DNA of 42,572 nt from JAXGTO01 sp040774885 (GCA_040774885.1 JAXGTO010000023.1:1-42572); one strand, 5' to 3'; shown: positions 7,153-15,948, counted from the first letter of the stretch. The notes: generated from the sequence alone by a model not told the origin. Numbers and translations: made by a program.

Positions 7153-7695
7153 ATGTCTCGTATCGGTAAACAACCTGTCGTCATCCCCGCCGGAGTCGAC
7201 GTAAAGCTCGACGGCCACACCCTCACGGTGAAGGGCCCCAAAGGCGAGCTCACCCGTTCGTTCAACGAGATGATGACCATCAAGCAGGAAGGCGACGAGA
7301 TCATCGTCACCCGTCCCAACGACGAGCGCGAAGCTCGCAGCCTGCACGGTCTCACCCGCACGCTTATCCACAACATGGTCGAAGGCGTTTCCAACGGCTT
7401 CTCCAAGAAGCTCGTCATGGTCGGCGTCGGCTACCGTGCAGCTCTCAAGGGCAAAGACCTTGAGCTCCAGGTGGGCTTTTCCCACCCCGTGCTGGTAAAG
7501 GCCCCCGACGACATCACGTTCGAGGTTCCCAGCCAGACCGAGATCATCGTCAGCGGTCCCAGCAAAGAAGAGGTCGGCCAGGTGGCCGCCAACATCCGCG
7601 CATGGCGCAAGCCCGAACCGTACAAGGGCAAGGGCATCCGCTATGAGGGTGAATACGTCCGTCGCAAGCTTGGCAAAGCAGCCAAGTCTGAATAA
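7153..7695 (+). CDS. rplF: 50S ribosomal protein L6
   Basis: L6 lies near the factor-binding centre of the large subunit. The 180-residue protein starts MSRIGKQPVVIPAGVDV and has two alpha/beta repeats; the second ends with the conserved PEPYKGKGIRYEGEYVRRK. Length and sequence fit the family throughout. rplR follows after 20 bases. Confidence 0.97.
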   Translation: MSRIGKQPVVIPAGVDVKLDGHTLTVKGPKGELTRSFNEMMTIKQEGDEIIVTRPNDEREARSLHGLTRTLIHNMVEGVSNGFSKKLVMVGVGYRAALKGKDLELQVGFSHPVLVKAPDDITFEVPSQTEIIVSGPSKEEVGQVAANIRAWRKPEPYKGKGIRYEGEYVRRKLGKAAKSE

Positions 7696-7715
7696 GTGCA
7701 GAGAAGGTAAGTCTC

Positions 7716-8084
7716 ATGAAGAAACTTCAAGCAAAACAGGCTGGTCTGCGTCGGCGCCACACCCGCGTTCGCGGCAAGGTGTCCGGAACCGCCGAGCGTC
7801 CGCGCTTGTGCATCACTCGCAGCAACGCCAATATGTACGCTCAGGTGATCGACGACGTCGCCGGCAAGACGCTGTGCGCCGTGTCCACCCTGGGTCCGGA
7901 TTTCAAGAAGTCCAAGAAGAGCGGCTCCACGGTCGAGGGCGCTGCTGCTCTGGGCGAGATCATCGGCAAGAAGGCCACGGCCGCCGGTATCTCCGAAGTC
8001 GTGTTCGATCGTGGCGGAAACCTGTACCACGGGCGCATCCAGGCTGTTGCCGATGCTGCGCGTGAAGCAGGACTGAAATTCTAG
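7716..8084 (+). CDS. rplR: 50S ribosomal protein L18
   Basis: L18 carries 5S rRNA into the large subunit together with L5 and L25. The 122-residue protein shows RHTRVRGKVSGTAERPRLC at its N terminus and FDRGGNLYHGRIQAVADAA at its C terminus, both typical. GAGAAGG provides the ribosome-binding site. It is 12 bases before rpsE. Confidence 0.96.
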   Translation: MKKLQAKQAGLRRRHTRVRGKVSGTAERPRLCITRSNANMYAQVIDDVAGKTLCAVSTLGPDFKKSKKSGSTVEGAAALGEIIGKKATAAGISEVVFDRGGNLYHGRIQAVADAAREAGLKF

Positions 8085-8096
8085 GAAGGTTGGATT

Positions 8097-8624
8097 ATGG
8101 CTCGCAAGCAAGAACACCAGGCTGACGTTCCTGAACTTCAGGAGCGCGTCGTCTACATCAACCGCGTGTCCAAGGTGGTCAAGGGCGGTCGTCGTTTCGC
8201 GCTGACCGCGCTCGTCGTCGTCGGCGACGGCAATGGCCGCGTGGGCGTGGGCATGGGCAAGTCCCAAGAAGTGCCCATCGCCATCAAGAAGGGCGTCGAA
8301 GACGCCAAGAAGAACATGTTCACGGTTCCCTTGACCGAGGAAAAGACGCTTCCCCACGAGATCCTGGGCATCTATGGTGCCGGTCGCGTGCTTATGAAGC
8401 CCGCCACCCCCGGTACCGGCGTTATCGCCGGCGGCCCGGTGCGTGCGGTCATGGAACTTGCCGGCGTCACCGATGTGCTCACCAAGAGCCTCGGCACCGA
8501 CAACGCCATGAACATCGTCAAGGCGGCTGCTGCCGGCCTGCAGGAAATGCAGAGCCCTGAAGCCGTTTCCGCTCGTCGCGGTCTCTCCGTGGCCCAGATT
8601 TACGGCTGGAAGGAGAACAAATAA
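8097..8624 (+). CDS. rpsE: 30S ribosomal protein S5
   Basis: S5 contributes to mRNA entry and decoding accuracy. The 175-residue product has the double-stranded-RNA-binding-like N domain (ELQERVVYINRVSKVVKGG), then GNGRVGVGMGKSQEVPIAI, and the C domain with PATPGTGVIAGGPVRAV, all diagnostic. Its stop overlaps the ATG of rpmD by one base (TAATG). Confidence 0.97.
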   Translation: MARKQEHQADVPELQERVVYINRVSKVVKGGRRFALTALVVVGDGNGRVGVGMGKSQEVPIAIKKGVEDAKKNMFTVPLTEEKTLPHEILGIYGAGRVLMKPATPGTGVIAGGPVRAVMELAGVTDVLTKSLGTDNAMNIVKAAAAGLQEMQSPEAVSARRGLSVAQIYGWKENK

Positions 8625-8815
8625 TGGCTGACGCAAAGAAGACGCTCGTCGTCAAACAGGTCAGGAGCTCCATTTCTTGTCCTGCCGACCAGGGAAAGAC
8701 GCTTCGCGCCCTGGGCTTGGGCAAAATCGGCCGTACCGTCGAGCAGGTGGACAATCCTGCCGTCCGCGGCATGATTTTCAAGGTCAAGCACCTCGTTGAG
8801 GTCACCGAAAAATAG
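8624..8815 (+). CDS. rpmD: 50S ribosomal protein L30
   Basis: L30 is a small large-subunit protein found in many but not all bacteria. The product is 63 residues, with KQVRSSISCPADQGKTLRAL and the closing VRGMIFKVKHLVEVTE matching the family. It is coupled to rpsE by a one-base overlap and followed by a 107-base spacer before rplO. Confidence 0.94.
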   Translation: MADAKKTLVVKQVRSSISCPADQGKTLRALGLGKIGRTVEQVDNPAVRGMIFKVKHLVEVTEK

Positions 8816-8822
8816 TCATATC

Positions 8823-8848
8823 AGGGGCGATTGAGTATAATCGCCCCT
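8823..8848 (+). promoter_or_regulatory. Perfect 10-bp hairpin between rpmD and rplO
   Basis: AGGGGCGATT (8823-8832) and AATCGCCCCT (8839-8848) pair perfectly around the loop GAGTAT. No U-run follows, so it is not a standard intrinsic terminator. A second weaker stem, GCCGAC/GTCGGC, lies about 12 bases further on. Part of the first stem also reads TATAAT (8836-8841), but with no -35 at a suitable distance. Confidence 0.5.
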
Positions 8849-8922
8849 ATTGGTAGTTGGCCGACGGCGAGCTGTCGGCGGCGGGGAAAGCCCCGTTCAA
8901 AGCGAAAACAAGGAGTATTACC

Positions 8923-9372
8923 ATGGAATTGAAGGATCTTACCCCTGCAGAGGGTTCCAAATCCAATCGCAAGCGCGTCGGCCGTGGCCCGGCTTCCGGC
9001 AAGGGCAAGACCGCCGGTCGCGGTTTCAATGGCCAGAAGTCCCGCGCAGGCGGCGGCAAGGGTGCCGGGTTCGAAGGCGGCCAGACTCCTCTGGCGCGTC
9101 GTCTGCCCAAGCTGCCCGGTTTCCGCAACATCAATCGCACCGAATACCTCCCCGTCAACGTTTCCCGCCTGGAGCAGTGCTTCAAGGCCGGCGAAACGGT
9201 TGACTCCGCCAGCCTTAAAGCCGCCGGTATCATCAAGCATGAAGATGCTCTGGTAAAGGTTCTGGGCGACGGCGAGATCACCAAGGCCCTCACGGTCAAG
9301 GTCGATAAAGTTTCCGCTTCTGCCCAGAAGAAGATCGAAGCGGCTGGAGGAAAGGTCGAAGAGCCTTGCTAA
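8923..9372 (+). CDS. rplO: 50S ribosomal protein L15
   Basis: L15 is a late-assembly large-subunit protein with a long basic N-terminal extension. The 149-residue product has RVGRGPASGKGKTAGRG and KSRAGGGKGAGFEGGQTPL, both L15 hallmarks. The frame is open 66 bases upstream; ATG 8923 is chosen because AAGGAG sits at 8910-8915 and MELKDLTPAEGS is the usual L15 start. The last codons overlap the start of secY by 7 bases. Confidence 0.96.
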   Translation: MELKDLTPAEGSKSNRKRVGRGPASGKGKTAGRGFNGQKSRAGGGKGAGFEGGQTPLARRLPKLPGFRNINRTEYLPVNVSRLEQCFKAGETVDSASLKAAGIIKHEDALVKVLGDGEITKALTVKVDKVSASAQKKIEAAGGKVEEPC

Positions 9373-10649
9373 ACTCTATCGTCGAAGCATTCAAGGTCAA
9401 GGAACTGCGTAACAAGATCTTGTTCACGCTTGCCATCCTGGCTTTGTATCGTCTGGGTGCCTATATCCCGGTGCCCGGTATTCCGTTCAGCGATTTTGCG
9501 AGCGCCTATGAGAGCGCCAGCGGTTCGGCAATGACGATGATCGACATCTTCAGCGGCGGTGCCCTTTCTCACTTCAGCGTGTTCAGTCTGGGCATCATGC
9601 CCTACATCACCGCATCCATCATCATGCAGCTGATGCAAGGCGTCATCCCGGCTGTGGGACGTTGGGCTAAAGAGGGAGAGCCCGGCCGCAAGAAGATCAC
9701 GCAGGCCACCCGTTGGCTTACGTTGGGCCTGGGCCTGATCAACGCCATCGGCTATCTGTTCCTGTTCCAGTCGAGCAGCTACGGCGTGGTGTTCAGCACC
9801 GAGGTTCCCTATCTGCTTACCTGCGTGCTCGTGGTGTTCACGCTGGTGGCCGGCACTGCTTTCATCATGTGGATGGGCGAGCTCATCACCCAGCGCGGCG
9901 TTGGCAACGGCATGTCGTTGATCATCTTCACGTCTATCGTGTCGCGTGTGCCCAGCGCCATTTATTCCAGCATTACCACTTCCAGTGATACGGGCACCGG
10001 CATCGCCATCACGGCACTCATCATCGTCGTGGTCCTCGCGTGCATTCCCGCCATCATCTACGTGGAGCGCGCACAGCGCCGCATCCCCGTGTCCTACGCC
10101 AAGCGCGTTTCCGGACGCAAGATGATGGGCGGCCAGTCCACCTACATCCCGTTGAAGGTCAATGCGGCCGGCGTTATCCCCATCATCTTCGCCAGCTGCC
10201 TGATCTACTTCCCGGCGCAGATCGCCGCGTTGTTCAACATCGATTGGCTGACCAATTTCGCCAACGCCATTTCGAGTGGTTGGGTCAACTGGCTGCTCAC
10301 TGCGGGCCTCATCATCTTCTTCGCGTATTTCTACACATCCATGGTGTTCAATCCCGAAGAGACCAGTGACAACCTGCGCAAGCAGGGCGGCTTCATCCCC
10401 GGCATCCGTCCGGGCACGGCCACCGTCCAGTACATCAAAAACGTCATCAATCGCGTCACGCTTCCCGGTGGCATCTTCATCGCCATCATCGCGGTTGTGC
10501 CGTCCATCTTGTTCAGCTTTACCAACAATGAGCTGATCAATGCGTTCGGCGGTACCTCAATCCTGATCATGATCGGCGTTGCGCTCGATACCATGAGCAA
10601 GGTCGAAAGCCAGTTGAAGATGTACAACTACGACGGCTTCTTCAAGTAG
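9366..10649 (+). CDS. secY: Protein translocase subunit SecY
   Basis: SecY is the channel of the general secretion pathway in the cytoplasmic membrane. The 427-residue protein shows ten hydrophobic helices and the family patterns AYIPVPGIP near the N terminus, LGIMPYITASIIMQL, and VMFNPEETSDNL-like loop residues before GGFIPGIRPG. The start is a rare TTG at 9366, overlapping rplO by 7 bases, with GGAGG at 9346-9350 (15 bases away, longer than usual). adk, the normal next gene, is 4.6 kb away because a two-component pair lies between. Confidence 0.96.
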   Translation: MLNSIVEAFKVKELRNKILFTLAILALYRLGAYIPVPGIPFSDFASAYESASGSAMTMIDIFSGGALSHFSVFSLGIMPYITASIIMQLMQGVIPAVGRWAKEGEPGRKKITQATRWLTLGLGLINAIGYLFLFQSSSYGVVFSTEVPYLLTCVLVVFTLVAGTAFIMWMGELITQRGVGNGMSLIIFTSIVSRVPSAIYSSITTSSDTGTGIAITALIIVVVLACIPAIIYVERAQRRIPVSYAKRVSGRKMMGGQSTYIPLKVNAAGVIPIIFASCLIYFPAQIAALFNIDWLTNFANAISSGWVNWLLTAGLIIFFAYFYTSMVFNPEETSDNLRKQGGFIPGIRPGTATVQYIKNVINRVTLPGGIFIAIIAVVPSILFSFTNNELINAFGGTSILIMIGVALDTMSKVESQLKMYNYDGFFK

Positions 10650-10685
10650 CATCCGCTCGATTTATTCCTTCGCGCGGTTTTCCCA

Positions 10686-10717
10686 GCGGCCCGTTGAGTT
10701 TCGACTCGGCGGGCCGC
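10686..10717 (+). terminator. 14-bp stem with UUCG loop after secY
   Basis: Bases 10686-10699 pair with 10704-10717 (12 Watson-Crick pairs and two G-U) around TTCG. It lies 37 bases after the secY stop. No U-run follows it, so this may be a stable mRNA 3' end or a weak terminator rather than a strong one. Confidence 0.5.
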
Positions 10718-10751
10718 CGTGCGTTGCGGTAAAATCGAGGTGTCGTCCGCC

Positions 10752-13700
10752 ATGCGGGCGCAACGGACAATCCAAAGAGGCGGTGACCAAACGGTGGAAG
10801 AAGAGCGCACAAGGACAGCCGGCACCGTTTTGCGCTGGTGTGCGGTTGTCGCGTTGCTGTTCGGCCTCTACGCGCTTACCGGGATATCCACTACGCCCTA
10901 CACCGTGTGGAGCGATAACGCCAGCATCGACATCGTTCGGGCCGACGGAACGCTCGAGCATTATGACCAGAACATGTTCCCCCTCACTGAAAAAGGCGAC
11001 GTCGTCTACGTCAATGTCGACCTTCCGCAAGACCAATTCATCGACAATGCCGCGTTGGTGTTCAAGGTCTATCACAGCGAAGTGACCGTCACGTACGGCG
11101 GCCAGGTGCTCTACGAACATGGGCAAGACATTCAGGCTACCGGGCAGATGATCGGTGCCGATTGGCCCATCATCGACATCCCCAATGAAGCGTGGGGCAG
11201 CAGCATAACCATCGAGATTGACGTGCAGGAGAACAGCAATTTCTCGCGCATCGATACCCTTGAGATGTATTCCCAGCATGATGCCATGGGCTACTTCTTC
11301 AACCACGGGCTGTCTGCATTGCTGGTCACGCTCGCCAGCTTGTTGATTGCGGTCGCTTTGCTGGTCGGGTTGCTCTTTACCGGCAAGCTGAACGTCGAGG
11401 CCCATCAAAGCATGTGCATCGCCTTGTTCGCCATCATCATGGCCACATGGCTGTTCTCGAGTTTCGGCTTGTTCAACCTCTTCGCATATTCGCAAATATG
11501 GTCGCAGCTTGAATTCATGAGCATCATCATCGTGCCGCTGCCCATCTTGCTTTATGCCCAGGTGTTCGAAGGAAATAAAACCTGGCGCTGGATCTTCCGC
11601 GTGGCGTCGAGCATCGTCGGTTTGTTCTTCACGGTGGTCACTATCCTGAATTTCACCAACGTGATGCATTATTGCGACGTGTTGATTCCTTCGCATCTGC
11701 TCACGCTCGTTTCGGCCATCTTGGTGTTCGTGTTTGCCGTGCGCCATGTGAAGGAAGGCGACGCTGCAGGCAAGTATCTGCTCATCGGCATCGCCTGCAT
11801 GATGCTGTTCGCCGCTTTGGACGTGCTGCGATTCAACACATCGAAATTCATGCCTTGGTTCAACCATGATTTCACGCAATCGGTGCTTCCCATCGGGATG
11901 ATGATCTTCCTGGTGTTCCTGGTCATGTCGCATTACACCCGCATCACCGACCGCCGCCGCGATGCCATGCAGCGCGCTTTCGACGAACGGGTGCTTTCCG
12001 ATGCCGTGACCCAGGTGCCCAACGGTATCTGCGTGGCCGACAACGACCGCCGGGCCACCATCGTTTCTGCCAACGACTACTTCTATGCGCTGTTCGGCTA
12101 CACCAAAGATGAAGCATTGCGCATCGGCTTCGACTATCTTTTGTTCCCGTTTGGCGAAATAGAGTCGAACCGTTTTGCCGCAGTGCGCCCCAAAGCGCAA
12201 GCGGGTGAAGAAGATAGCGCGTTGGCGGTACCCGACCCCGATCATTGGGAATACGAATTGCGGGGCAGGCGCAAAGACGGCAAGCCCGTTTACCTGTCCA
12301 TTCGCAGTCGCATGAGCAACGACGGTCGCGGCCATGTTATTTCCAGCCTGGTGGATGTAACCGAACGCAATGAAGCGCAGCGTCGTTTGGCTATGAGCGA
12401 AAGTTCGTACCGTGCCGCCGCAGAGCTCACCAACCGCTACATCATCCGCTATGACTTGCAGCGTGACCGTGCCATCTGCATGTTCGATTCCGAAACCGCT
12501 TTCGGGCTGCCGCGCGTCATCGAGCATGCGACCGATCGAGCGGAGCTGCGCTCGCTTCTGGGCCCCGATGGCTGTCAGACGCTCTACCATCTGCACGACG
12601 AGATGATCGCCGGCAACAACCGCGGCAGGATAGCGCTGCACGTGCAGGACGATTCGCCCACTTCCAACGCAGGCCGCTGGTTCGAGCTGACGTACATCCT
12701 GGTGGATGCCGGCAGGGGCTATGATGGAGAAGAGTCCCGCATCTCGGCGGTCACGGTGCTGTCCGATGTGACGGAGATACGCGATCACGAACTGGCGTAC
12801 AAGCGCCTGGAAGAATCGCTGGCCGCTCGTCATGAGTCCATCGTGGCTTCGTGGGAATGCAATCTTTCGACGGGCATGGTGGAACGCATGATGCCCGAAA
12901 CGAGGACAACGTCGGCCAGCGTCACTCTTCCCTCTACCATGGCCCAGGCCGCTCAGGCCATTGCCAGCACGGCCATTCTCGAACCGTACCGTGAGCGATT
13001 CTTGGATTTCGTCGATGTGGAGAGGCTCAAGCGGCAGTACAGCGTGGGCAATGCTTCCGAATCGATTACCGTCTGTGCAACCGTTGAGGGCAAAGACAGC
13101 TACTTCAATCTCAATTGCCAAAGCGTTCTCGATCCGTACGGCGGCGATGTGAAGTGCTTCATGGTCATCGAGAACGTCGATGACGAAAAGGCGCATGAGA
13201 TGCAGATGGAAAAGCGCATGGAGGAACTGCAGCAAGAACTCGAAAACAGCCGTATCAAGGTGATGATCAACCAGATGCAGCCGCATTTCTTGTACAACGC
13301 GCTTTCGGCCATCCGCACCATCACCAAGGTGAGCCCCGACTACGCCTATGACCTGCTCTACGATTTCACCGTTCATTTGCGCAGCAGCATCAAGGCGCTG
13401 CAAAGCGACGACCCGATACCGTTTTCCGACGAGCTCAAAAACGTGAAGGCCTATCTCAACATTGAAAAGATGCGTTTCTCCAATTTGCGCGTGGACTATG
13501 AAATCGATTGCTCCGATTTCAAGATCACTCCGCTTTCCATCCAACCTTTGGCTGAAAACGCCGCACGCCATGGCGTGTATCCGAAGGGCGGCGACGGCGG
13601 CACGGTCACGATTCGGTCCTATGAAACCTTCGATGCTTATGTGGTTGAAGTGGAAGACGACGGCATGGGCTTCGATGTGGACGCGGTGCTCAATACCGAC

Positions 13701-13898
13701 AGCGATTCAGTGGGGCTCAAGAACATGATTTTCCGTATGAAGAACCTGATGGATGCCGATGTGGAAATAGACAGCACGATAGGGAAGGGCACCTTGGCCC
13801 GCGTTTCCATTCCCAAGAAAGATGCTCTTGATGATGCCTCTGCCAATGAGGGCGAACCTGACCAACCCGAGAATGCGACGGGAGGGACCAACGCATGA
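10752..13898 (+). CDS. 7-TM sensor histidine kinase, PAS and LytS-type (HisKA_5HisK/HATPase) domains
   Basis: A large membrane sensor kinase of about 1048 residues. One helix at 25-45 leads to an extracytoplasmic beta-rich domain (about 46-180), then seven helices at about 186-394, an arrangement like 7TMR-DISM receptors. A PAS domain follows (about 415-540), then two more PAS-like stretches and a Glu-rich coiled coil. The catalytic part is LytS-type: NQMQPHFLYNAL with His845 as phospho-acceptor, QPLAENAARHG with Asn936 as N-box, and DDGMGFD plus SVGLKN as G-boxes. The start is uncertain: ATG 10752 follows GAGG at 11 bases; GTG 10719 and GTG 10794 are possible. It overlaps the response regulator by 4 bases. 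Sensed signal unknown. Confidence 0.85.
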   Translation: MRAQRTIQRGGDQTVEEERTRTAGTVLRWCAVVALLFGLYALTGISTTPYTVWSDNASIDIVRADGTLEHYDQNMFPLTEKGDVVYVNVDLPQDQFIDNAALVFKVYHSEVTVTYGGQVLYEHGQDIQATGQMIGADWPIIDIPNEAWGSSITIEIDVQENSNFSRIDTLEMYSQHDAMGYFFNHGLSALLVTLASLLIAVALLVGLLFTGKLNVEAHQSMCIALFAIIMATWLFSSFGLFNLFAYSQIWSQLEFMSIIIVPLPILLYAQVFEGNKTWRWIFRVASSIVGLFFTVVTILNFTNVMHYCDVLIPSHLLTLVSAILVFVFAVRHVKEGDAAGKYLLIGIACMMLFAALDVLRFNTSKFMPWFNHDFTQSVLPIGMMIFLVFLVMSHYTRITDRRRDAMQRAFDERVLSDAVTQVPNGICVADNDRRATIVSANDYFYALFGYTKDEALRIGFDYLLFPFGEIESNRFAAVRPKAQAGEEDSALAVPDPDHWEYELRGRRKDGKPVYLSIRSRMSNDGRGHVISSLVDVTERNEAQRRLAMSESSYRAAAELTNRYIIRYDLQRDRAICMFDSETAFGLPRVIEHATDRAELRSLLGPDGCQTLYHLHDEMIAGNNRGRIALHVQDDSPTSNAGRWFELTYILVDAGRGYDGEESRISAVTVLSDVTEIRDHELAYKRLEESLAARHESIVASWECNLSTGMVERMMPETRTTSASVTLPSTMAQAAQAIASTAILEPYRERFLDFVDVERLKRQYSVGNASESITVCATVEGKDSYFNLNCQSVLDPYGGDVKCFMVIENVDDEKAHEMQMEKRMEELQQELENSRIKVMINQMQPHFLYNALSAIRTITKVSPDYAYDLLYDFTVHLRSSIKALQSDDPIPFSDELKNVKAYLNIEKMRFSNLRVDYEIDCSDFKITPLSIQPLAENAARHGVYPKGGDGGTVTIRSYETFDAYVVEVEDDGMGFDVDAVLNTDSDSVGLKNMIFRMKNLMDADVEIDSTIGKGTLARVSIPKKDALDDASANEGEPDQPENATGGTNA

Positions 13899-15190
13899 AA
13901 ACGATTCTCGTCGATGATGAACCATGGATGCTCCAGCAGTTCGAATACGAATCGCAGGATATCGCCGACATCGATCTGGTCGGACGCTTCACTTCGCCCT
14001 ATGAAGCGCTTTCGTTTTCGCGCGACAATCGCGTAGAGCTGGCGTTCATGGATGTCGAGATGCCGGGCATGAACGGCATCGAGCTTGCCCGCAAACTGCG
14101 CGAACAGTATCCGGGCATGATCGTCGTGTTCGTTTCCGCTTACGAAAAGTATGTGGCCGAAGCCATCCTCAACGGCGCCGACTGCTACGTTACCAAGCCC
14201 TACACCGGCAAAGACCTGGAAGTGGTCATGAAGAAGGTGCGCCCCTTGGCGAATCGCGCCCAGGGTGGCAAGGCAGGTTCCGATTCCCCGGCATCCCCTT
14301 CCGACAAACCCGCCGCTCCTGCCGAGCAGAGCGGTGCGGTCATCCGCTACAAAGACGACGTGGCTTCCAAGCTGACGTACATGGATGACAAGTTTTTGGC
14401 GCTTGTGGGCTATACGCGCTCCGAGGTGCAAGACCGTTTCGGCGACAGTTTGCGTGCGCTGGTCGAACGCGAAGACTACGATGCCGCAGCCGCGCAGGCC
14501 CAACGCCAGGTATCCCAAGGGCAAGACAAGCGGGTCAGCTATCGGTTGGTGGCCAAAGGCGGCACGCGGCGCTGGGTCAAGGAAACGGGACATCACCTTG
14601 ACCATCTTCCCGATGGCGGTGACGATTCCGGTTTCCAGAGCGTCATCGTAGATATCGACAGTGTGGTGCATCGTCGTGTCGAAGAACGCAGCGATGCGCA
14701 CATCGACCCGCTCACGGGCCTCATCGACATCCAAGCCGCCGAGGCTCAGGTGCTTCATTATCTGGCCGACCACAAGGGGGAGTGCTGCGCGTTGGCGCGC
14801 ATCGAAGTCGATGATTTCGATCATGCCGTTCAAACCTATGGGTCCAAGTTCTCCAACACGGTGCTCACCGATGTCGCGGCCATCGTTCAGCGCTCATGCA
14901 GGACGTGCGATATCGTTGCCAATACCGGCCAAACCGAAACCATGGTGTTTTTGAAGCGCGTCACCGACCTGCATGGTTCCCAAGTTGCAATGGAACGCGT
15001 ATTCGGAGCATTGCGCAGGCGCTTCGAGCGCAAGACGCGTGATGGCGAGCTTTCTTGCAGTGCCGGAGTGGTGCTGGGTCCGGAATTCGGCGAAGATTTT
15101 CAAACGTTGTATCAAAAGGCCGGTGAAATGCTGAGCCAGGCACGTCGATCCGGAGGCAACCAAGTGGAGTATTACGCCGAAGAAGAGTGA
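13895..15190 (+). CDS. Response regulator: REC-PAS-degenerate GGDEF
   Basis: A 431-residue output partner of the upstream kinase (ATGA overlap). The receiver domain (1-115) has the full catalytic set: Asp7/Asp8, phospho-acceptor Asp53 in FMDVEMPG, Ser81 and Lys101. A flexible Ser/Pro/Ala linker (about 120-145) leads to a PAS fold (about 146-260) and a diguanylate-cyclase-like domain starting at DPLTGLID (about 271). Where GGDEF should stand, near 340-345, the sequence reads NTGQTE, so cyclic-di-GMP synthesis is improbable. There is no DNA-binding domain. LytS-type kinases usually pair with LytTR regulators, so this output is unusual; it may act by protein contact or nucleotide binding. Confidence 0.85.
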   Translation: MKTILVDDEPWMLQQFEYESQDIADIDLVGRFTSPYEALSFSRDNRVELAFMDVEMPGMNGIELARKLREQYPGMIVVFVSAYEKYVAEAILNGADCYVTKPYTGKDLEVVMKKVRPLANRAQGGKAGSDSPASPSDKPAAPAEQSGAVIRYKDDVASKLTYMDDKFLALVGYTRSEVQDRFGDSLRALVEREDYDAAAAQAQRQVSQGQDKRVSYRLVAKGGTRRWVKETGHHLDHLPDGGDDSGFQSVIVDIDSVVHRRVEERSDAHIDPLTGLIDIQAAEAQVLHYLADHKGECCALARIEVDDFDHAVQTYGSKFSNTVLTDVAAIVQRSCRTCDIVANTGQTETMVFLKRVTDLHGSQVAMERVFGALRRRFERKTRDGELSCSAGVVLGPEFGEDFQTLYQKAGEMLSQARRSGGNQVEYYAEEE

Positions 15191-15233
15191 TGGTCGCGGG
15201 TCGGTTTTGCCGTTCCCTTGAACGGCGCGCCCA

Positions 15234-15255
15234 AAAGCCGCGGCTTTGATAGAAT
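15234..15255 (+). promoter_or_regulatory. 14-bp palindrome and -10 box upstream of adk
   Basis: AAAGCCGCGGCTTT (15234-15247) is a perfect palindrome ending two bases before TAGAAT (15250-15255). A short hairpin, GCCGTTC/GAACGGC at 15209-15226, precedes it. No good -35 is seen; a protein bound at the palindrome could replace or block it. Confidence 0.4.
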
Positions 15256-15288
15256 GGTGCGCACTGCGGATAGTGAAAGGAAGCGATT

Positions 15289-15918
15289 ATGAACATCGTT
15301 TTGCTGGGAGCCCCCGGTGCCGGGAAAGGCACGCAGGCTGCCAAATTGGTCGATACCTACCACCTGTGCCATATCTCTACGGGGGACATCTTGCGTGCCG
15401 CCGTCAAAGACCAGACCCCGCTCGGCGTGAAGGCCAAGGGTTTCATGGATGCCGGCGATCTCGTGCCCGACGATCTCATCATTGACTTGATGAAGGAGCG
15501 CATGCAGCAGCCCGATACCGCTGAAGGCGTCATCTTGGACGGCTTTCCGCGCACCACCACCCAGGCGGTGGCGCTCGACGGAATGCTTTCCAGCCTCAAC
15601 CGCCCGCTCGATGCCGCGTTGCTCATCGATGTCGACTCCGAGGTCATCGTCAAGCGTCTCACCAGCCGTCGCATGTGCCGTCAGTGCGGCTACATCGGCA
15701 CTGATGCCGACGCCGTATGCCCCAAGTGCGGGGGAGAGATGTACCAGCGCGACGATGATAACGAAGCCACTGTGCGCAATCGCTTGGACGTGTACGCCAC
15801 CTCGACGGCTCCGCTCATCGACTACTACGCCGGCAGCAATCTGCTGGTGAAGATCGATGGCGATCGTGCCCCTGAAGATGTATTCGTGGATGTAGAGAAG
15901 AGCCTTCACCTTAAGTAA
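15289..15918 (+). CDS. adk: Adenylate kinase
   Basis: Cytoplasmic enzyme that interconverts ATP + AMP and 2 ADP. The 209-residue protein has the P-loop GAPGAGKGT (residues 7-15), the AMP-site segments STGDILR and DGFPRTTTQ, and a zinc-type LID with CxxC pairs at about 130-150 (CRQCG ... CPKCG). AAAGGA is the ribosome-binding site. It normally follows secY directly; here it has its own upstream region and a strong terminator behind it, so it is probably a separate transcript. Confidence 0.97.
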   Translation: MNIVLLGAPGAGKGTQAAKLVDTYHLCHISTGDILRAAVKDQTPLGVKAKGFMDAGDLVPDDLIIDLMKERMQQPDTAEGVILDGFPRTTTQAVALDGMLSSLNRPLDAALLIDVDSEVIVKRLTSRRMCRQCGYIGTDADAVCPKCGGEMYQRDDDNEATVRNRLDVYATSTAPLIDYYAGSNLLVKIDGDRAPEDVFVDVEKSLHLK

Positions 15919-15948
15919 CGGTTTTCACAGAGCTTTATGGCTTTGCAA

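Noticed and set aside
8836..8841. TATAAT in the rpmD-rplO spacer as an internal promoter
   Set aside because: There is no -35 at usable spacing, and the bases form part of a perfect hairpin.
10662..13571. 969-codon open frame antisense to the sensor kinase
   Set aside because: Composition is His/Arg/Asp-rich without domains, typical of a shadow frame; the plus-strand kinase has all catalytic motifs.
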